Assembly: GCA_015491895.1 (NCBI GenBank)
Contig: WFVA01000063.1
Coordinates: forward strand, 58,323-122,322
Direction: 5' to 3'
DNA from: Albidovulum sp.
Lineage (GTDB): Bacteria; Pseudomonadota; Alphaproteobacteria; Rhodobacterales; Rhodobacteraceae
DNA: 64,000 bases
In this document: piece by piece, positions 12,742 to 21,255 of the stretch
Numbering within the stretch: the stretch's first letter is position 1
How the letters are laid out: every line of letters starts with the position of its first letter
Notes under the pieces: generated by a model
Databases searched by the model: none
Told to the model about the DNA's origin: nothing
What the model saw: only the letters and a program-made list of their open reading frames with translations
Made by a program: the position numbers and the translations under genes

Positions 12742-13554
12742 TCAGGGCCGGTTCTTCCCGCCGATCAGCCGCAGGGCCGGCCAATCGGAAGCCGGCGGAA
12801 CCAAGTCGCGCCGCGCCCGGCCCAGGAACTGCAGCTGGCGCAGGCCCATGGCCACCTGCGCCCTTATGCGCCGGAAGCGAAAGGCAAGGCGCTCGGAAAT
12901 GGAATATCCGGCCCGTGACCGCGGCCTTGGCTGAGCATCTATCGTGGATTTGACCTTGATCGGCGCGGGCAGGCCGTAACGCGCGCATTGATCGGCCTGA
13001 ATCGCGAGCGCCGGCACGGCCTGAAAGCTCTTCATCGCGAAAGCCGCGCATATGGCGCCATCGGCGAGCGCGGGGGCGCGATCGGTGCGCGCCAGAAGGA
13101 TATGCGCGCCCGCAGGCCAGAGCACATAGGCCGCCGCGCCGGTGCGATCCAGATAGAGCCGGCGCACCGGCAGATTCTCCAGCCGAGGGCCGAGCAGCTT
13201 CTTGCGCCCGCGGGTTTCGAGGGAGAGGTGATCCATGCCGCCACGCGCCGCAACGGCATCCAGAAGATCGCGGGTGCCCGCCGCCAGAAGGGCATCATCT
13301 TCGAGGATGAGGCAGGGTTGCCCCAGCGTGCGCACCCGCTTCCAGGCAAGCCGGTGCGTCTCCAGCGCGGCCTTCTCCGTATCGCGCAGGGGGCGCTGCC
13401 AGCCGTTCCACCAGGGATCGCCGGATGGGCGGGAAAGGGTATCCGGGGTGATGGCCCTGATGCGCTCGAAGGGAATGGCGAGCGCGGCAAGCTGGGCTTC
13501 CTGAAGGGCAAGCCGCTCGCTTTCGCCTTCGCAATTGAGCACCAGAGCGCGCAT
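12742..13554 (-). CDS. GT25-like glycosyltransferase (LPS type)
   Basis: A 270-residue protein with the layout of glycosyltransferase family 25. It has an N-terminal VLNCEGESERLALQEAQL segment followed by PFERIRAITPDTLS, and an acidic LILEDDAL motif in the middle, the expected metal/nucleotide-sugar site. The C-terminal part is Arg-rich and more divergent than the second GT25 gene at 14573. The ATG at 13554 shares a base with the stop of the upstream GT4 gene (TGATG); a GTG one codon earlier is the alternative. It is the last gene of a four-gene minus-strand unit. Activity and linkage cannot be told. Confidence 0.75.
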   Translation of the reverse strand: MRALVLNCEGESERLALQEAQLAALAIPFERIRAITPDTLSRPSGDPWWNGWQRPLRDTEKAALETHRLAWKRVRTLGQPCLILEDDALLAAGTRDLLDAVAARGGMDHLSLETRGRKKLLGPRLENLPVRRLYLDRTGAAAYVLWPAGAHILLARTDRAPALADGAICAAFAMKSFQAVPALAIQADQCARYGLPAPIKVKSTIDAQPRPRSRAGYSISERLAFRFRRIRAQVAMGLRQLQFLGRARRDLVPPASDWPALRLIGGKNRP

Positions 13555-14576
13555 CACAGGCGCCCTTCGAACAACGCGAGATAGCGATCCACAACAGCCT
13601 GCTTGGAGAATCGGGCCTCGAGCTTTACGCGCCCGGCTTCCGTCAGCGAAGCCGCCAGCGCGTGATCTTCACGGATACGGGCGAGCGCGCCGGCCATGGC
13701 CTCATCATCATCGATGGCGACCATCAGCGCATCGCGGCCGTCCTCCACGAACCATTCCGGCCCCTCCGCCCGGGTGGTGACAACCGGCGCGCCGGCCCGC
13801 CAGGCCTCGAGGATCACGTTGCCCAAGGGCTCGTGGCGCGAGGCCATCACATAGGCATCGCCCGCCGCCACATGATGGATCGGCTCATCCACCCAGCCGG
13901 TGAAGCGCACCCGATCGATGATGCCGAGCGCGCGCGCCTGCGCTTCAAGCTCGCCGCGCTTCTCGCCATCGCCTACCAGCCAGACCCAGGCACCGGGCAG
14001 GCAGGCGGCGGCGCGCAGCACCACATCAAACCCCTTGCGCCCGACGAAGCGGCCCGAACTCACGATCAGAAAGGCGTCCTCCGGGGTATCGAGGCTGGCG
14101 CGGCGCACCGGCCGGGGCACAACTTCGCGCGGGAAATTGCTGATCACATGCACCGGGCGTTCCCAGCCAAGGCGGCGGCATTTTTCCGCGATTCCCGGCG
14201 TGTTGGAGACGATGCAATCGCAATTGCGGTAATGCTTCAGGCTGCGGGGATAATCGCCGAGGCGGATGAGCTTCAGGCCCGAGGCCTCTGCCGGGATCAA
14301 TTGGCCGGCGCGGTTCATCCAGGCCATGATGGCATCGGGCTGCCATCGAGAAATCATGCGATGCACCCGCGCGCGCGTGATCCATTTGGAGAGTGAGAGG
14401 TTGCGGTAATTGTTCCTGATGATCGGCCCGAGCGGGGCGATTTCCCCTTCCCATGTGCGCCCCGGGCGGATCACGAAACGCTGCTCCACTCCGCGCTCGC
14501 CAAGAGCGCGCGCAAGGCTCACGAAGAAACGCTCGGCGCCCCCTTCCTTGCCGAAATGGATGTGCAGCAGCCTCAT
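13554..14576 (-). CDS. GT4-family (group 1) glycosyltransferase
   Basis: A 340-residue GT-B-fold glycosyltransferase. The N-terminal acceptor domain begins MRLLHIHFGKEGGAERFFVS, with the Gly-Gly-Ala-Glu loop typical of group 1 enzymes. The C-terminal donor domain has FLIVSSGRFVGRKGFDVVLR, VWLVGDGEKRGELEAQARAL and ASRHEPLGNVILEAWRAGAP, the E-x7-E-type donor-binding region. It overlaps the GT25 gene upstream by four bases and the GT25-like gene downstream by one, so all three are translationally coupled. It likely adds one sugar of a cell-surface oligosaccharide. Donor and acceptor are unknown. Confidence 0.9.
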   Translation of the reverse strand: MRLLHIHFGKEGGAERFFVSLARALGERGVEQRFVIRPGRTWEGEIAPLGPIIRNNYRNLSLSKWITRARVHRMISRWQPDAIMAWMNRAGQLIPAEASGLKLIRLGDYPRSLKHYRNCDCIVSNTPGIAEKCRRLGWERPVHVISNFPREVVPRPVRRASLDTPEDAFLIVSSGRFVGRKGFDVVLRAAACLPGAWVWLVGDGEKRGELEAQARALGIIDRVRFTGWVDEPIHHVAAGDAYVMASRHEPLGNVILEAWRAGAPVVTTRAEGPEWFVEDGRDALMVAIDDDEAMAGALARIREDHALAASLTEAGRVKLEARFSKQAVVDRYLALFEGRL

Positions 14577-15334
14577 TCGCGCGCCCTCTTGCGGTTGTGC
14601 CAGGCCAGGCGCGCCCGATAGCCGAGCTGGTAGCGAAGCCCGTGCAGGGTCTGGGCAAGCCTGCCGCGCGGAGGCGACAGCGGCGCATCCTTGCGCCGGG
14701 CCTGGCCGATGGTGCCGGTGGTGGCATCCTGCTCTCCCACGCTCAGGGGCTGGGGGCGGATCAGGGCCACCCTGAGCCCCGTTTCCCAGAAGAATTTCTG
14801 ATCCTCGTCCACCGGGCGCACGATGGGCGGCGCGGTTTCGAGAAGCCGTGCGGCCCCGGCCCGGGTGAGCCCGTAGCCAAGGAGGCAGGTGGGCACGCGG
14901 GCGGGAAAGCCGATGGTGAACCCTTCGCCCAGGGGGCGCTCGTGATACATCTTCACCTCGGGGGCGAGGGTGAAGAGCTTCACCATGTCCCAGCCGCTGT
15001 CGTCTGAAAGGGCGCCAAGCGCCGCCGCAAGATCGTGCGCGGCCTGGAAATCGTCCTCGAATATGAAGCCGCCTTCGGCCTCCCCCCCCGCAATCCGCTC
15101 CCAGGCCTTGATATGGCTGAGATAGCAGCCGATCTCCGGGCGCACGAGCGGATATTTGGCACGTCTGCGGTTCTCAACGGGATCGTAGACGGCGGCAATC
15201 TCCGCATCGCTCATCGCCCAGCCATTTACCGCCTCGATCCGCTCGAAGGGGATCCCCTGGGCCTCAAGCTGCGCGACGCTGCGCGCCATGCGCTCGGTAT
15301 TGTCAGCCAGGTTGATGACGTAGGACGGCCACAT
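14573..15334 (-). CDS. GT25-family glycosyltransferase (LPS biosynthesis type)
   Basis: A 253-residue GT25 family protein, in relatives a beta-galactosyl- or glucosyl-transferase acting on LPS cores. Landmarks are YVINLADNTERMARS at the start, PFERIEAVNGW, GCYLSHIKAWERI, the acidic GGFIFEDDFQ site, and VDEDQKFFWETGL near the C-terminus. The ATG at 15334 lies three bases after the FkbM-methyltransferase stop. Its stop overlaps the GT4 start (ATGA). Together with the neighbours it suggests a short, specialised surface-glycan pathway. Confidence 0.88.
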   Translation of the reverse strand: MWPSYVINLADNTERMARSVAQLEAQGIPFERIEAVNGWAMSDAEIAAVYDPVENRRRAKYPLVRPEIGCYLSHIKAWERIAGGEAEGGFIFEDDFQAAHDLAAALGALSDDSGWDMVKLFTLAPEVKMYHERPLGEGFTIGFPARVPTCLLGYGLTRAGAARLLETAPPIVRPVDEDQKFFWETGLRVALIRPQPLSVGEQDATTGTIGQARRKDAPLSPPRGRLAQTLHGLRYQLGYRARLAWHNRKRARE

Positions 15335-15337
15335 GGA

Positions 15338-16027
15338 TCAGCGCTCGAGATACCAGGTGATGGACTGGCGATCCTTCACCGAAAAGCCCCTGCCTTCGAG
15401 ATCGGCGATCAGCCCGGCTACCGTTTCCTCGCCAATCACATGCGGGTGCATCTCGACGATGATCCGCTCCACCCCGTCGAGATCGGCCGCCGGCAGGATT
15501 TCCGCTTCCGCCCCCTCGACATCCATCACCAGCACATTGGGGCCGTGGCGCGCGATCAGGGCATTGATCGGCTCGCTCTCCACCGTGACCTCCCCGCCCT
15601 CGAGATCGCGATCGAATATCGAGGAGGAGAGCACCTTCCTGTCCTGATAGAAGGTGAGGGCGCGGCCGTCGGCCGTAACCGCCTTCATGGTAAGCTGCGG
15701 CTCAAGGCCATTGAGCGCGAAGTTTCGCCGGATCAGGCGCTCGAGCGCGGGATTGGCCTCATAGGCAAACACGTTCTCCGCCCCTGCCCGCCGCGCCGCC
15801 GTCAGCGTGATCAGCCCGATGCCGACCCCGATCTCGAGCACACGATCCCCCGGATGCACATGCTGTTCCACCAGCTTCTGCTCGAAGCGCTCGTATTTGC
15901 CGTTGAACAGCGCCTTCTGCACGTTTCGCGGAACATCGGGGCGGCGGCTGATTACCCGAACGCCGCCAAGCGTTGTCTGCGGCACGTTGAAAAGCCGCTT
16001 CAGAAGAACGCCCAGTTTGCCCGCCAT
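15338..16027 (-). CDS. FkbM-family SAM-dependent methyltransferase
   Basis: About 229 residues. The SAM-binding motif is RVLEIGVGIGLITLTAA, followed by VFAYEANPALERLIRRNFALN. The FkbM-family hallmark VLVMDVEGAEAEIL and the terminal FSVKDRQSITWYLER are present. Such enzymes O-methylate sugars or other secondary hydroxyls. I start at 16027 (MAGKLGVLL), preceded at short distance by GAGAGG, rather than at 16042. It is the first gene of the unit fkbM-GT25-GT4-GT25-like. The promoter must lie in the 270-bp divergent gap to the gene at 16298, but I do not see a clear one. Confidence 0.85.
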   Translation of the reverse strand: MAGKLGVLLKRLFNVPQTTLGGVRVISRRPDVPRNVQKALFNGKYERFEQKLVEQHVHPGDRVLEIGVGIGLITLTAARRAGAENVFAYEANPALERLIRRNFALNGLEPQLTMKAVTADGRALTFYQDRKVLSSSIFDRDLEGGEVTVESEPINALIARHGPNVLVMDVEGAEAEILPAADLDGVERIIVEMHPHVIGEETVAGLIADLEGRGFSVKDRQSITWYLER

Positions 16028-16297
16028 GTGCCTCTCTCCCAATCGCCATCCTTGCGGGCTGCACCGTTACCACAGGCTCGACCCCTCGGGCCAGCTTCAA
16101 AGCAGAAGTCCGCCGAATGGTATTTCATGCTGGAAGGTGATTGTAAACGCAGCAGAAGGTGGCCATTCATCTTTGCGGCCGGAAAATGAGCGTGACGCAT
16201 ACCGCCATCCGCGAGAAAACATAGCCGCCTTGGCTTTCCTTCATGAAGTCAGTTACCGTCGCCCCCGATTGCTGCCTGCCGGAGGGAGAATGCGAAG

Positions 16298-17620
16298 ATG
16301 CCGAAGCTCGAGCCAAGGCCTTGGGTCGCGGAGAAATGCGAAGGATATGTGCAGCAGATCGCCGCCGAAACCGCGGAGGCCGAAAGCACCGCCCTTGCCG
16401 GGCGGATCAGCGATCTCATCGCCCTCAACCGCCGGATCCACGAGCGCGACTGCTTCAACCTGAACCCGGCCGCCAATGTGATGAACCCGGCCGCCGAAGC
16501 GGCGCTCGCCTCGGGCCTCGGCACAAGGCCCTCGCTCGGCTATCCCGGCGAAAAATACGAAACCGGCCTCGAGGCAATCGAACAGATCGAGGTGATCGCC
16601 GCCGAACTGGCCGCCGAGATCTTCGGGGCGGATTACGCCGAAATCCGCGTGCCGTCAGGCGCCATCGCCAATCTCTACGGCTTCATGGCGCTTGCCCGCC
16701 CCGGCGATCACATCATCACGCCCCCCGCGGCGATCGGCGGCCATGTCACCCACCACGGGGAGGGCGCTGCCGGGCTTTATGGCCTCACCAGCCACATGGC
16801 CCCTGTCGATGCGGACGGCTTCAGCGTCGATCTCGCCGCAATGCGCGCTCTCACGCATGAGGTGAAACCCCGCCTCATCACCATCGGCGGCTCCCTCAAT
16901 CTTTTCCCCCATCCGGTGGCCGAAATCCGGGAAATCGCCGAGGAAGTGGGCGCCCATGTGCTGTTTGATGCCGCCCATCAATGCGGCATCATCGCCGGCA
17001 AGGCCTGGGGGAATCCCCTCGATCAGGGCGCCCATGTGATGACCATGAGCACCTACAAGAGCCTCGCCGGGCCGCCTTCAGGCCTGATCGTCACCAACAG
17101 CGCAGAGATCGCCGAACGTCTCGATCACATCGCGTTCCCCGGCCTTACCGCCAATTTCGATGCAGGCAAATCCGCGGCCCTTGCCTTCACCCTGCTTGAT
17201 TGGCGCGAGCATGGTCAGGCTTACGCCGAAAAGATGATCACCACCGCCCGCGCCCTGGCCGAAGCCCTGGCCTGCGAGGGCCTGCCCGTTTTCACCACTC
17301 CGCGCGGCCACACGGCCTCGCACCAGTTCGCCGTTGAAGCCGCCCCCTTTGGCGGCGGGCAGAGGGCTTCGGCCAGGCTGCGCCGTGCCGGCTTTCTCGC
17401 CAGCGGCATCGGCCTGCCTCGCGATCCCGTGCAAGGCGATCTCAATGGCCTGCGTCTCGGCACGCCCGAGCTTGTGCGCTGGGGCTTCACGGAGGAGGAT
17501 GCCCCGCGCATGGCCCGCCTCATCGCCGAGGCCCTCACCGGCGACGACCCCGAAGCCCTTGCCCCCGAGGTGGCCGAATGGCGCCGGAGCTTCAGCCGGA
17601 TCCATTACATACGCAGCTGA
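16298..17620 (+). CDS. Serine hydroxymethyltransferase-like PLP enzyme
   Basis: A 440-residue fold-type I PLP enzyme related to GlyA. The internal-aldimine lysine is Lys254 in MSTYKSLAGPPSG, compared with the TTTTHKTLRGPRGG pattern of classical SHMT. Asp224 and His227 in LFDAAHQCG correspond to the pyridine-contacting DxxH. The N-terminal NLNPAANVMNPAAEAALASG and RPSLGYPGEKYETG also follow SHMT. The Tyr in place of His before the lysine and the GPPSG loop mark it as a paralogue rather than the housekeeping enzyme. alpha-Methylserine hydroxymethyltransferase or another aldolase-type activity are options. GGAGGGAG lies before the ATG. It is monocistronic and convergent with sdhB. Confidence 0.75.
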   Translation: MPKLEPRPWVAEKCEGYVQQIAAETAEAESTALAGRISDLIALNRRIHERDCFNLNPAANVMNPAAEAALASGLGTRPSLGYPGEKYETGLEAIEQIEVIAAELAAEIFGADYAEIRVPSGAIANLYGFMALARPGDHIITPPAAIGGHVTHHGEGAAGLYGLTSHMAPVDADGFSVDLAAMRALTHEVKPRLITIGGSLNLFPHPVAEIREIAEEVGAHVLFDAAHQCGIIAGKAWGNPLDQGAHVMTMSTYKSLAGPPSGLIVTNSAEIAERLDHIAFPGLTANFDAGKSAALAFTLLDWREHGQAYAEKMITTARALAEALACEGLPVFTTPRGHTASHQFAVEAAPFGGGQRASARLRRAGFLASGIGLPRDPVQGDLNGLRLGTPELVRWGFTEEDAPRMARLIAEALTGDDPEALAPEVAEWRRSFSRIHYIRS

Positions 17621-17623
17621 AGC

Positions 17624-17660
17624 GCCCCCATCACCGGCCGGGAAAATCCCCGCCGGGGGC
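17624..17660. terminator. Possible hairpin between convergent genes
   Basis: GCCCCC (17624-17629) can pair with GGGGGC (17655-17660), enclosing further GC-rich complementary bases, between the ends of the SHMT-like gene and sdhB. There is no T-run, so intrinsic termination is uncertain. Confidence 0.3.
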
Positions 17661-17704
17661 ATCGGATCTCCTGCCCCTGGTCGCGGATCGGGCAAGAGGC
17701 CGGC

Positions 17705-18484
17705 TCAGAGCTTGCGCTCTACCATCATCTTCTTGATCTCGGCGATCGCCTTCGCCGGGTTGAGCCCCTTGGGGCAGGTATTTGTGCAGTTCATGATGGT
17801 ATGGCAGCGGTAGAGCTTGAAGGGATCCTCGAGCTGATCGAGCCGCTCGCCGGTGGCCTCGTCGCGTGAATCGATCATCCAGCGGTAGGCGTGCAGGAGC
17901 GTCGCCGGGCCGAGGTAGCGATCACCGTTCCACCAGTAGCTCGGGCAGGAGGTGGAGCAGCTGGCACACATCACGCATTCATAAAGGCCATCGAGCTTCT
18001 TGCGATCCTCGATCGACTGGCGCCACTCGCGCTCGGGCTCGGGCGTCTTCGTTTCGAGCCAGGGCATGATCGAGGCGTGCTGAGCGTAGAAATGCGTCAG
18101 ATCCGGGATGAGATCGCGCACCACTTCCATATGCGGCAGCGGATAGATGGCGATATCGCCCTCGTATTCGTCCATGCCGCGGATGCAGGCCAGCGTGTTG
18201 GTGCCGCCGATGTTCATCGCGCAGGAGCCGCAGATCCCTTCGCGGCAGGAACGGCGGAAGGAAAGCGTGGGATCCACCTTGTTCTTGATCCAGATGAGCG
18301 CATCCAGGATCATCGGCCCGCAATCATCCGTATCCACGAAATAGGTATCGACGCGCGGGTTATCCCCATCATCCGGGCTCCAGCGATAGATGCGGAAGGT
18401 GCGGATGTTTTTCGCGCCTTCGGGCTTCGGCCATGTCTTGCCGGTGCGGATGCGGCTGTTTTTCGGGAGCCTCAGTTCGACCAT
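17705..18484 (-). CDS. sdhB: Succinate dehydrogenase iron-sulfur subunit
   Basis: SdhB (259 residues) of complex II relays electrons from SdhA to quinone. All three cluster motifs are present: [2Fe-2S] at [16 protein letters not shown] with a later Cys, [4Fe-4S] at [12 protein letters not shown], and [3Fe-4S] at [17 protein letters not shown]. The length is normal for alphaproteobacteria. It is the last gene of sdhCDAB, 12 bp after sdhA. It faces the SHMT-like gene, so the transcript should end in the short gap beyond 17705. Confidence 0.97.
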   Translation of the reverse strand: MVELRLPKNSRIRTGKTWPKPEGAKNIRTFRIYRWSPDDGDNPRVDTYFVDTDDCGPMILDALIWIKNKVDPTLSFRRSCREGICGSCAMNIGGTNTLACIRGMDEYEGDIAIYPLPHMEVVRDLIPDLTHFYAQHASIMPWLETKTPEPEREWRQSIEDRKKLDGLYECVMCASCSTSCPSYWWNGDRYLGPATLLHAYRWMIDSRDEATGERLDQLEDPFKLYRCHTIMNCTNTCPKGLNPAKAIAEIKKMMVERKL

Positions 18485-18496
18485 CTCGCTTCTCCC

Positions 18497-20305
18497 TCAA
18501 TAAACGCGCTTCTTCGGCGCGATCTTCGCCGGATCGATGCCGCCCTTCTCGGGCGGCGTCAGCGGCTCGGTATGCACATGGCGGTAGGAAAGGCTGACCT
18601 TGCCCGCGGCATCCACCCACGCGATCGTGTGCTTGCGCCAGTTCTTGTCGTCGCGCTCGGGATAATCCTCGCGCGCATGCGCCCCGCGGCTCTCCTTGCG
18701 GGCCTCGGCGCTGTAAACGGTGGTGATCGCATTGGCCATGAGGTTCTGGAGTTCGAGCGTCTCCATCAGATCGGTGTTCCACACGAGGCTGCGATCGGAA
18801 ACACTGAGGTTTTCCATGTCCTTCCACAGCGCCGAGATCTTCTCGCAGCCCTGCTTCAGGGTTTCCTCGGTGCGGAAGACGGCCGCATCCTCCTGCATGG
18901 TGCGCTGCATGCGAAGGCGCGCTTCGGCCGTGGGCAGATCGCCGTCCATGTGGCGGACGCCGTCGAAACGCTCCATGATCCGCTCCACTTCCGCATCCGG
19001 GCCCTTCGGCACTTCGCTTTCCGGGTCCACAACCTTGCCCGCGCGCAGCGAGGCCGCGCGCCCGAGCACGACGAGATCAATGAGCGAGTTGGAGCCGAGC
19101 CTGTTGGCGCCATGGAGCGATGCGCTCGCCGCCTCGCCCACTGCCATAAGCCCGGGCACGACGGCATCCGGGTCGTCCTTCGTCGGGTTGAGCACCTCGC
19201 CCCAGTAATTGGTGGGGATGCCGCCCATGTTGTAATGCGCCGTGGGGATCACCGGGATCGGCTCCTTCGTCACGTCCACCCCGGCAAAGATGCGCGCGCT
19301 CTCGGCGATGCCGGGCAGGCGCTCGTGGATGACCTCGGGCGGCAGGTGGCTCAGATTGAGATGGATGTGATCCTTGCGCGGCCCCACCCCGCGGCCCTCG
19401 CGGATCTCGAGCGTCATGCAGCGGCTGACGACATCGCGGCTCGCGAGATCCTTGTAGGTGGGGGCGTAGCGCTCCATGAAACGCTCGCCTTCGCTGTTGG
19501 TGAGGTAGCCGCCTTCGCCGCGCACGCCCTCGGTGATCAGCACGCCGGCACCGTAAACGCCCGTGGGATGGAACTGCACGAATTCCTGATCCTGCATCGG
19601 CAGCCCGGCGCGGGTGGCCATCCCGCCGCCATCGCCGGTGCAGGTATGGGCGGATGTGGCGCTGAAATAGGTGCGCCCGGCGCCGCCCGTGGCGAGCACC
19701 ACCATCTTGGCATTGAAGCGGTGGATGGTGCCGTCATCGAGCTTCCAGGCCATGAGGCCGGTGCAGGCCCCATCATCCGACATGATGAGATCGAGCGCAA
19801 AATACTCGATGTAGAAAACCGCCTTTTCCTTCAGCGATCGTCCATAAAGCGTGTGCAGCATGGCGTGGCCAGTGCGATCGGCTGCGGCGCAGGTGCGCTG
19901 CACGGGCGGGCCTTCGCCGAATTCGGTGGTGTGGCCGCCGAAGGGGCGCTGGTAGATCTTGCCTTCTTCCGTGCGCGAAAACGGCACGCCGTAATGCTCG
20001 AGCTCGATCACCGCTTCCGGCGCATGGCGGGTCACGTATTCGATGGTGTCGTTGTCGCCCAGCCAGTCGGAGCCCTTGACGGTATCATACATGTGCCACT
20101 GCCAGTTGTCGGGGCCCATGTTGCCGAGGCTGGCGGCTATGCCGCCCTGAGCGGCGACGGTGTGGGAGCGGGTGGGAAACACCTTGCTCACACATGCCGT
20201 TCGCAGGCCCTGCTGCGCCATGCCGAGCGTGGCGCGCAGGCCGGCGCCTCCCGCTCCGACCACGACGACATCATAATTGTGCTCGATGATCTCATAGGCT
20301 GCCAT
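18497..20305 (-). CDS. sdhA: Succinate dehydrogenase flavoprotein subunit
   Basis: SdhA, 602 residues, oxidises succinate to fumarate on the cytoplasmic face of the membrane. The FAD-binding fold starts with [18 protein letters not shown]. His48 in [12 protein letters not shown] is the residue that covalently carries FAD. Further family sequence includes [38 protein letters not shown] and [17 protein letters not shown]. The start at [15 protein letters not shown] lies 10 bp after sdhD. Intact. Confidence 0.98.
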   Translation of the reverse strand: MAAYEIIEHNYDVVVVGAGGAGLRATLGMAQQGLRTACVSKVFPTRSHTVAAQGGIAASLGNMGPDNWQWHMYDTVKGSDWLGDNDTIEYVTRHAPEAVIELEHYGVPFSRTEEGKIYQRPFGGHTTEFGEGPPVQRTCAAADRTGHAMLHTLYGRSLKEKAVFYIEYFALDLIMSDDGACTGLMAWKLDDGTIHRFNAKMVVLATGGAGRTYFSATSAHTCTGDGGGMATRAGLPMQDQEFVQFHPTGVYGAGVLITEGVRGEGGYLTNSEGERFMERYAPTYKDLASRDVVSRCMTLEIREGRGVGPRKDHIHLNLSHLPPEVIHERLPGIAESARIFAGVDVTKEPIPVIPTAHYNMGGIPTNYWGEVLNPTKDDPDAVVPGLMAVGEAASASLHGANRLGSNSLIDLVVLGRAASLRAGKVVDPESEVPKGPDAEVERIMERFDGVRHMDGDLPTAEARLRMQRTMQEDAAVFRTEETLKQGCEKISALWKDMENLSVSDRSLVWNTDLMETLELQNLMANAITTVYSAEARKESRGAHAREDYPERDDKNWRKHTIAWVDAAGKVSLSYRHVHTEPLTPPEKGGIDPAKIAPKKRVY

Positions 20306-20315
20306 TTTCGGCTCC

Positions 20316-20705
20316 TCAGGCGCTGAAGTAGATTTTGGCGATGGAGAAAACCCCGGCGAAGGCGGCGGCCATGGTGAACAGCGCGTTTGCGAGCAGAAGC
20401 CCCGTGCGCAGGGGCCTTGAATGCACGTAATCCTCGATCACCACCTGAAGCCCGAAGCGCAGGTGCAACAGCGCTGTGATCACAAAAAGCGCGGCAATCG
20501 TCGCGTTCCACCAGCTTGCATATGTGGCCAGCATGGCTTCATGGCCCGCGCCCAGCGCACGGGCGAAAGGGAAGAGGAAGAACGGCGTGAGGAACAGGAG
20601 CGCAACCGCGCTCACACGCTGCAGCCACCAGTGCTCGACACCATCATGCGCCGTGCCGAGGCCCTGCACCTTCTTGTAATCGGTGATGAAATGCTTCTGC
20701 TGCAT
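20316..20705 (-). CDS. sdhD: Succinate dehydrogenase membrane anchor SdhD
   Basis: A 129-residue membrane anchor with three hydrophobic segments. [18 protein letters not shown] carries the His that in relatives ligates haem b, and the Asp-Tyr pair lies near the quinone site. The N-terminal [20 protein letters not shown] is typical of alphaproteobacterial SdhD. It lies 10 bp from both sdhC and sdhA in the operon. Confidence 0.93.
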   Translation of the reverse strand: MQQKHFITDYKKVQGLGTAHDGVEHWWLQRVSAVALLFLTPFFLFPFARALGAGHEAMLATYASWWNATIAALFVITALLHLRFGLQVVIEDYVHSRPLRTGLLLANALFTMAAAFAGVFSIAKIYFSA

Positions 20706-20715
20706 CGCTGCCCCC

Positions 20716-21099
20716 TCACACGATCATGGCGACGATCAGAGTCAGCACCAGAGAGGCCCCGACCACGAAAACGCCGCTCTTGTTGACAGTTTCGATTTCC
20801 ATGCCCCGGCCGGTATCCCAGATCAGGTGGCGAATGCCGTTAAGCGCATGAAAGATCAGGGCCCAGAGCATCCCGAACATCACCAGATCACCGATGAGCG
20901 ACGTCATCAGCCCATCGACGAAACCGAAATAACCGGGGCTCACGGCCCCCGCCACGAACCACCATGTTATCAGGAGCGCGCCAAGCGCCATCCCCACGCC
21001 GGTGATGCGATGGAAGATCGAAACCGCGGAGGTGATCTGCGGCTTGTATATGCTGAGATGCGGGGAAAGGGGCCTTTGCGGCTGCTTCTGGTCTGACAT
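20716..21099 (-). CDS. sdhC: Succinate dehydrogenase cytochrome b556 subunit SdhC
   Basis: A 127-residue haem-b membrane subunit. RPLSPHLSIYKPQITSAVSI and FHRITGV are the SdhC signature near the N-terminus, and ALIFHALNGIRHLIWDTG contains the haem-ligand His region. I place the start at the second of two ATGs (21099), with AGGTGG at proper distance; relatives also begin just before RPLSPH. An in-frame frame extending to 21210 lacks family similarity. First gene of sdhCDAB. A TGTGATCAC-type operator lies about 150 bp upstream, overlapping the end of the metallopeptidase gene. Confidence 0.95.
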   Translation of the reverse strand: MSDQKQPQRPLSPHLSIYKPQITSAVSIFHRITGVGMALGALLITWWFVAGAVSPGYFGFVDGLMTSLIGDLVMFGMLWALIFHALNGIRHLIWDTGRGMEIETVNKSGVFVVGASLVLTLIVAMIV

Positions 21100-21224
21100 C
21101 ATTCCACCTGTTGGGGTTCGAGTCTTCTGATCGGCGGGATGAATACAGATTATTCGGCCCAAGTCACGCTGGCAGAGGGAAAAACTGCATAAAACCCGAT
21201 GCAGGACCACCTTGGCGGGAAATT

Positions 21225-21234
21225 TGTTATAACA
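21225..21234. promoter_or_regulatory. Degenerate GntR-type site or -10-like palindrome before sdhC
   Basis: TGTTATAACA is a perfect palindrome differing from TGTGATCACA at two symmetric positions. Its centre is exactly 21 bp from the stronger site at 21246-21255. On the minus strand it also contains TATAAC, which could be a -10 element, so operator and promoter readings compete. Confidence 0.45.
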
Positions 21235-21245
21235 TTTTCCAAAAT

Positions 21246-21255
21246 CGTGATCACA
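21246..21255. promoter_or_regulatory. Predicted GntR-family operator upstream of sdhC
   Basis: The plus strand reads CGTGATCACA, a one-mismatch copy of the TGTGATCACA palindrome found elsewhere in this cluster. It contains the stop codon of the metallopeptidase gene (21251-21253) and lies about 150 bp before the sdhC start. This suggests an internal promoter controlled by the GntR regulator encoded at 37221-37880. Confidence 0.75.

Noticed and set aside
14141..14160. TGATCACATG within the GT4 gene, a partial match to the GntR operator
   Set aside because: Coding sequence, only half of the palindrome fits, and the gene is outside the metabolic cluster.
17891..20326. Open frame of 811 codons on the plus strand opposite sdhA and sdhB
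   Set aside because: It mirrors the conserved minus-strand sdh genes, is rich in His/Ala/Gly/Arg as expected for an antisense frame in high-GC DNA, and shows no family motif.
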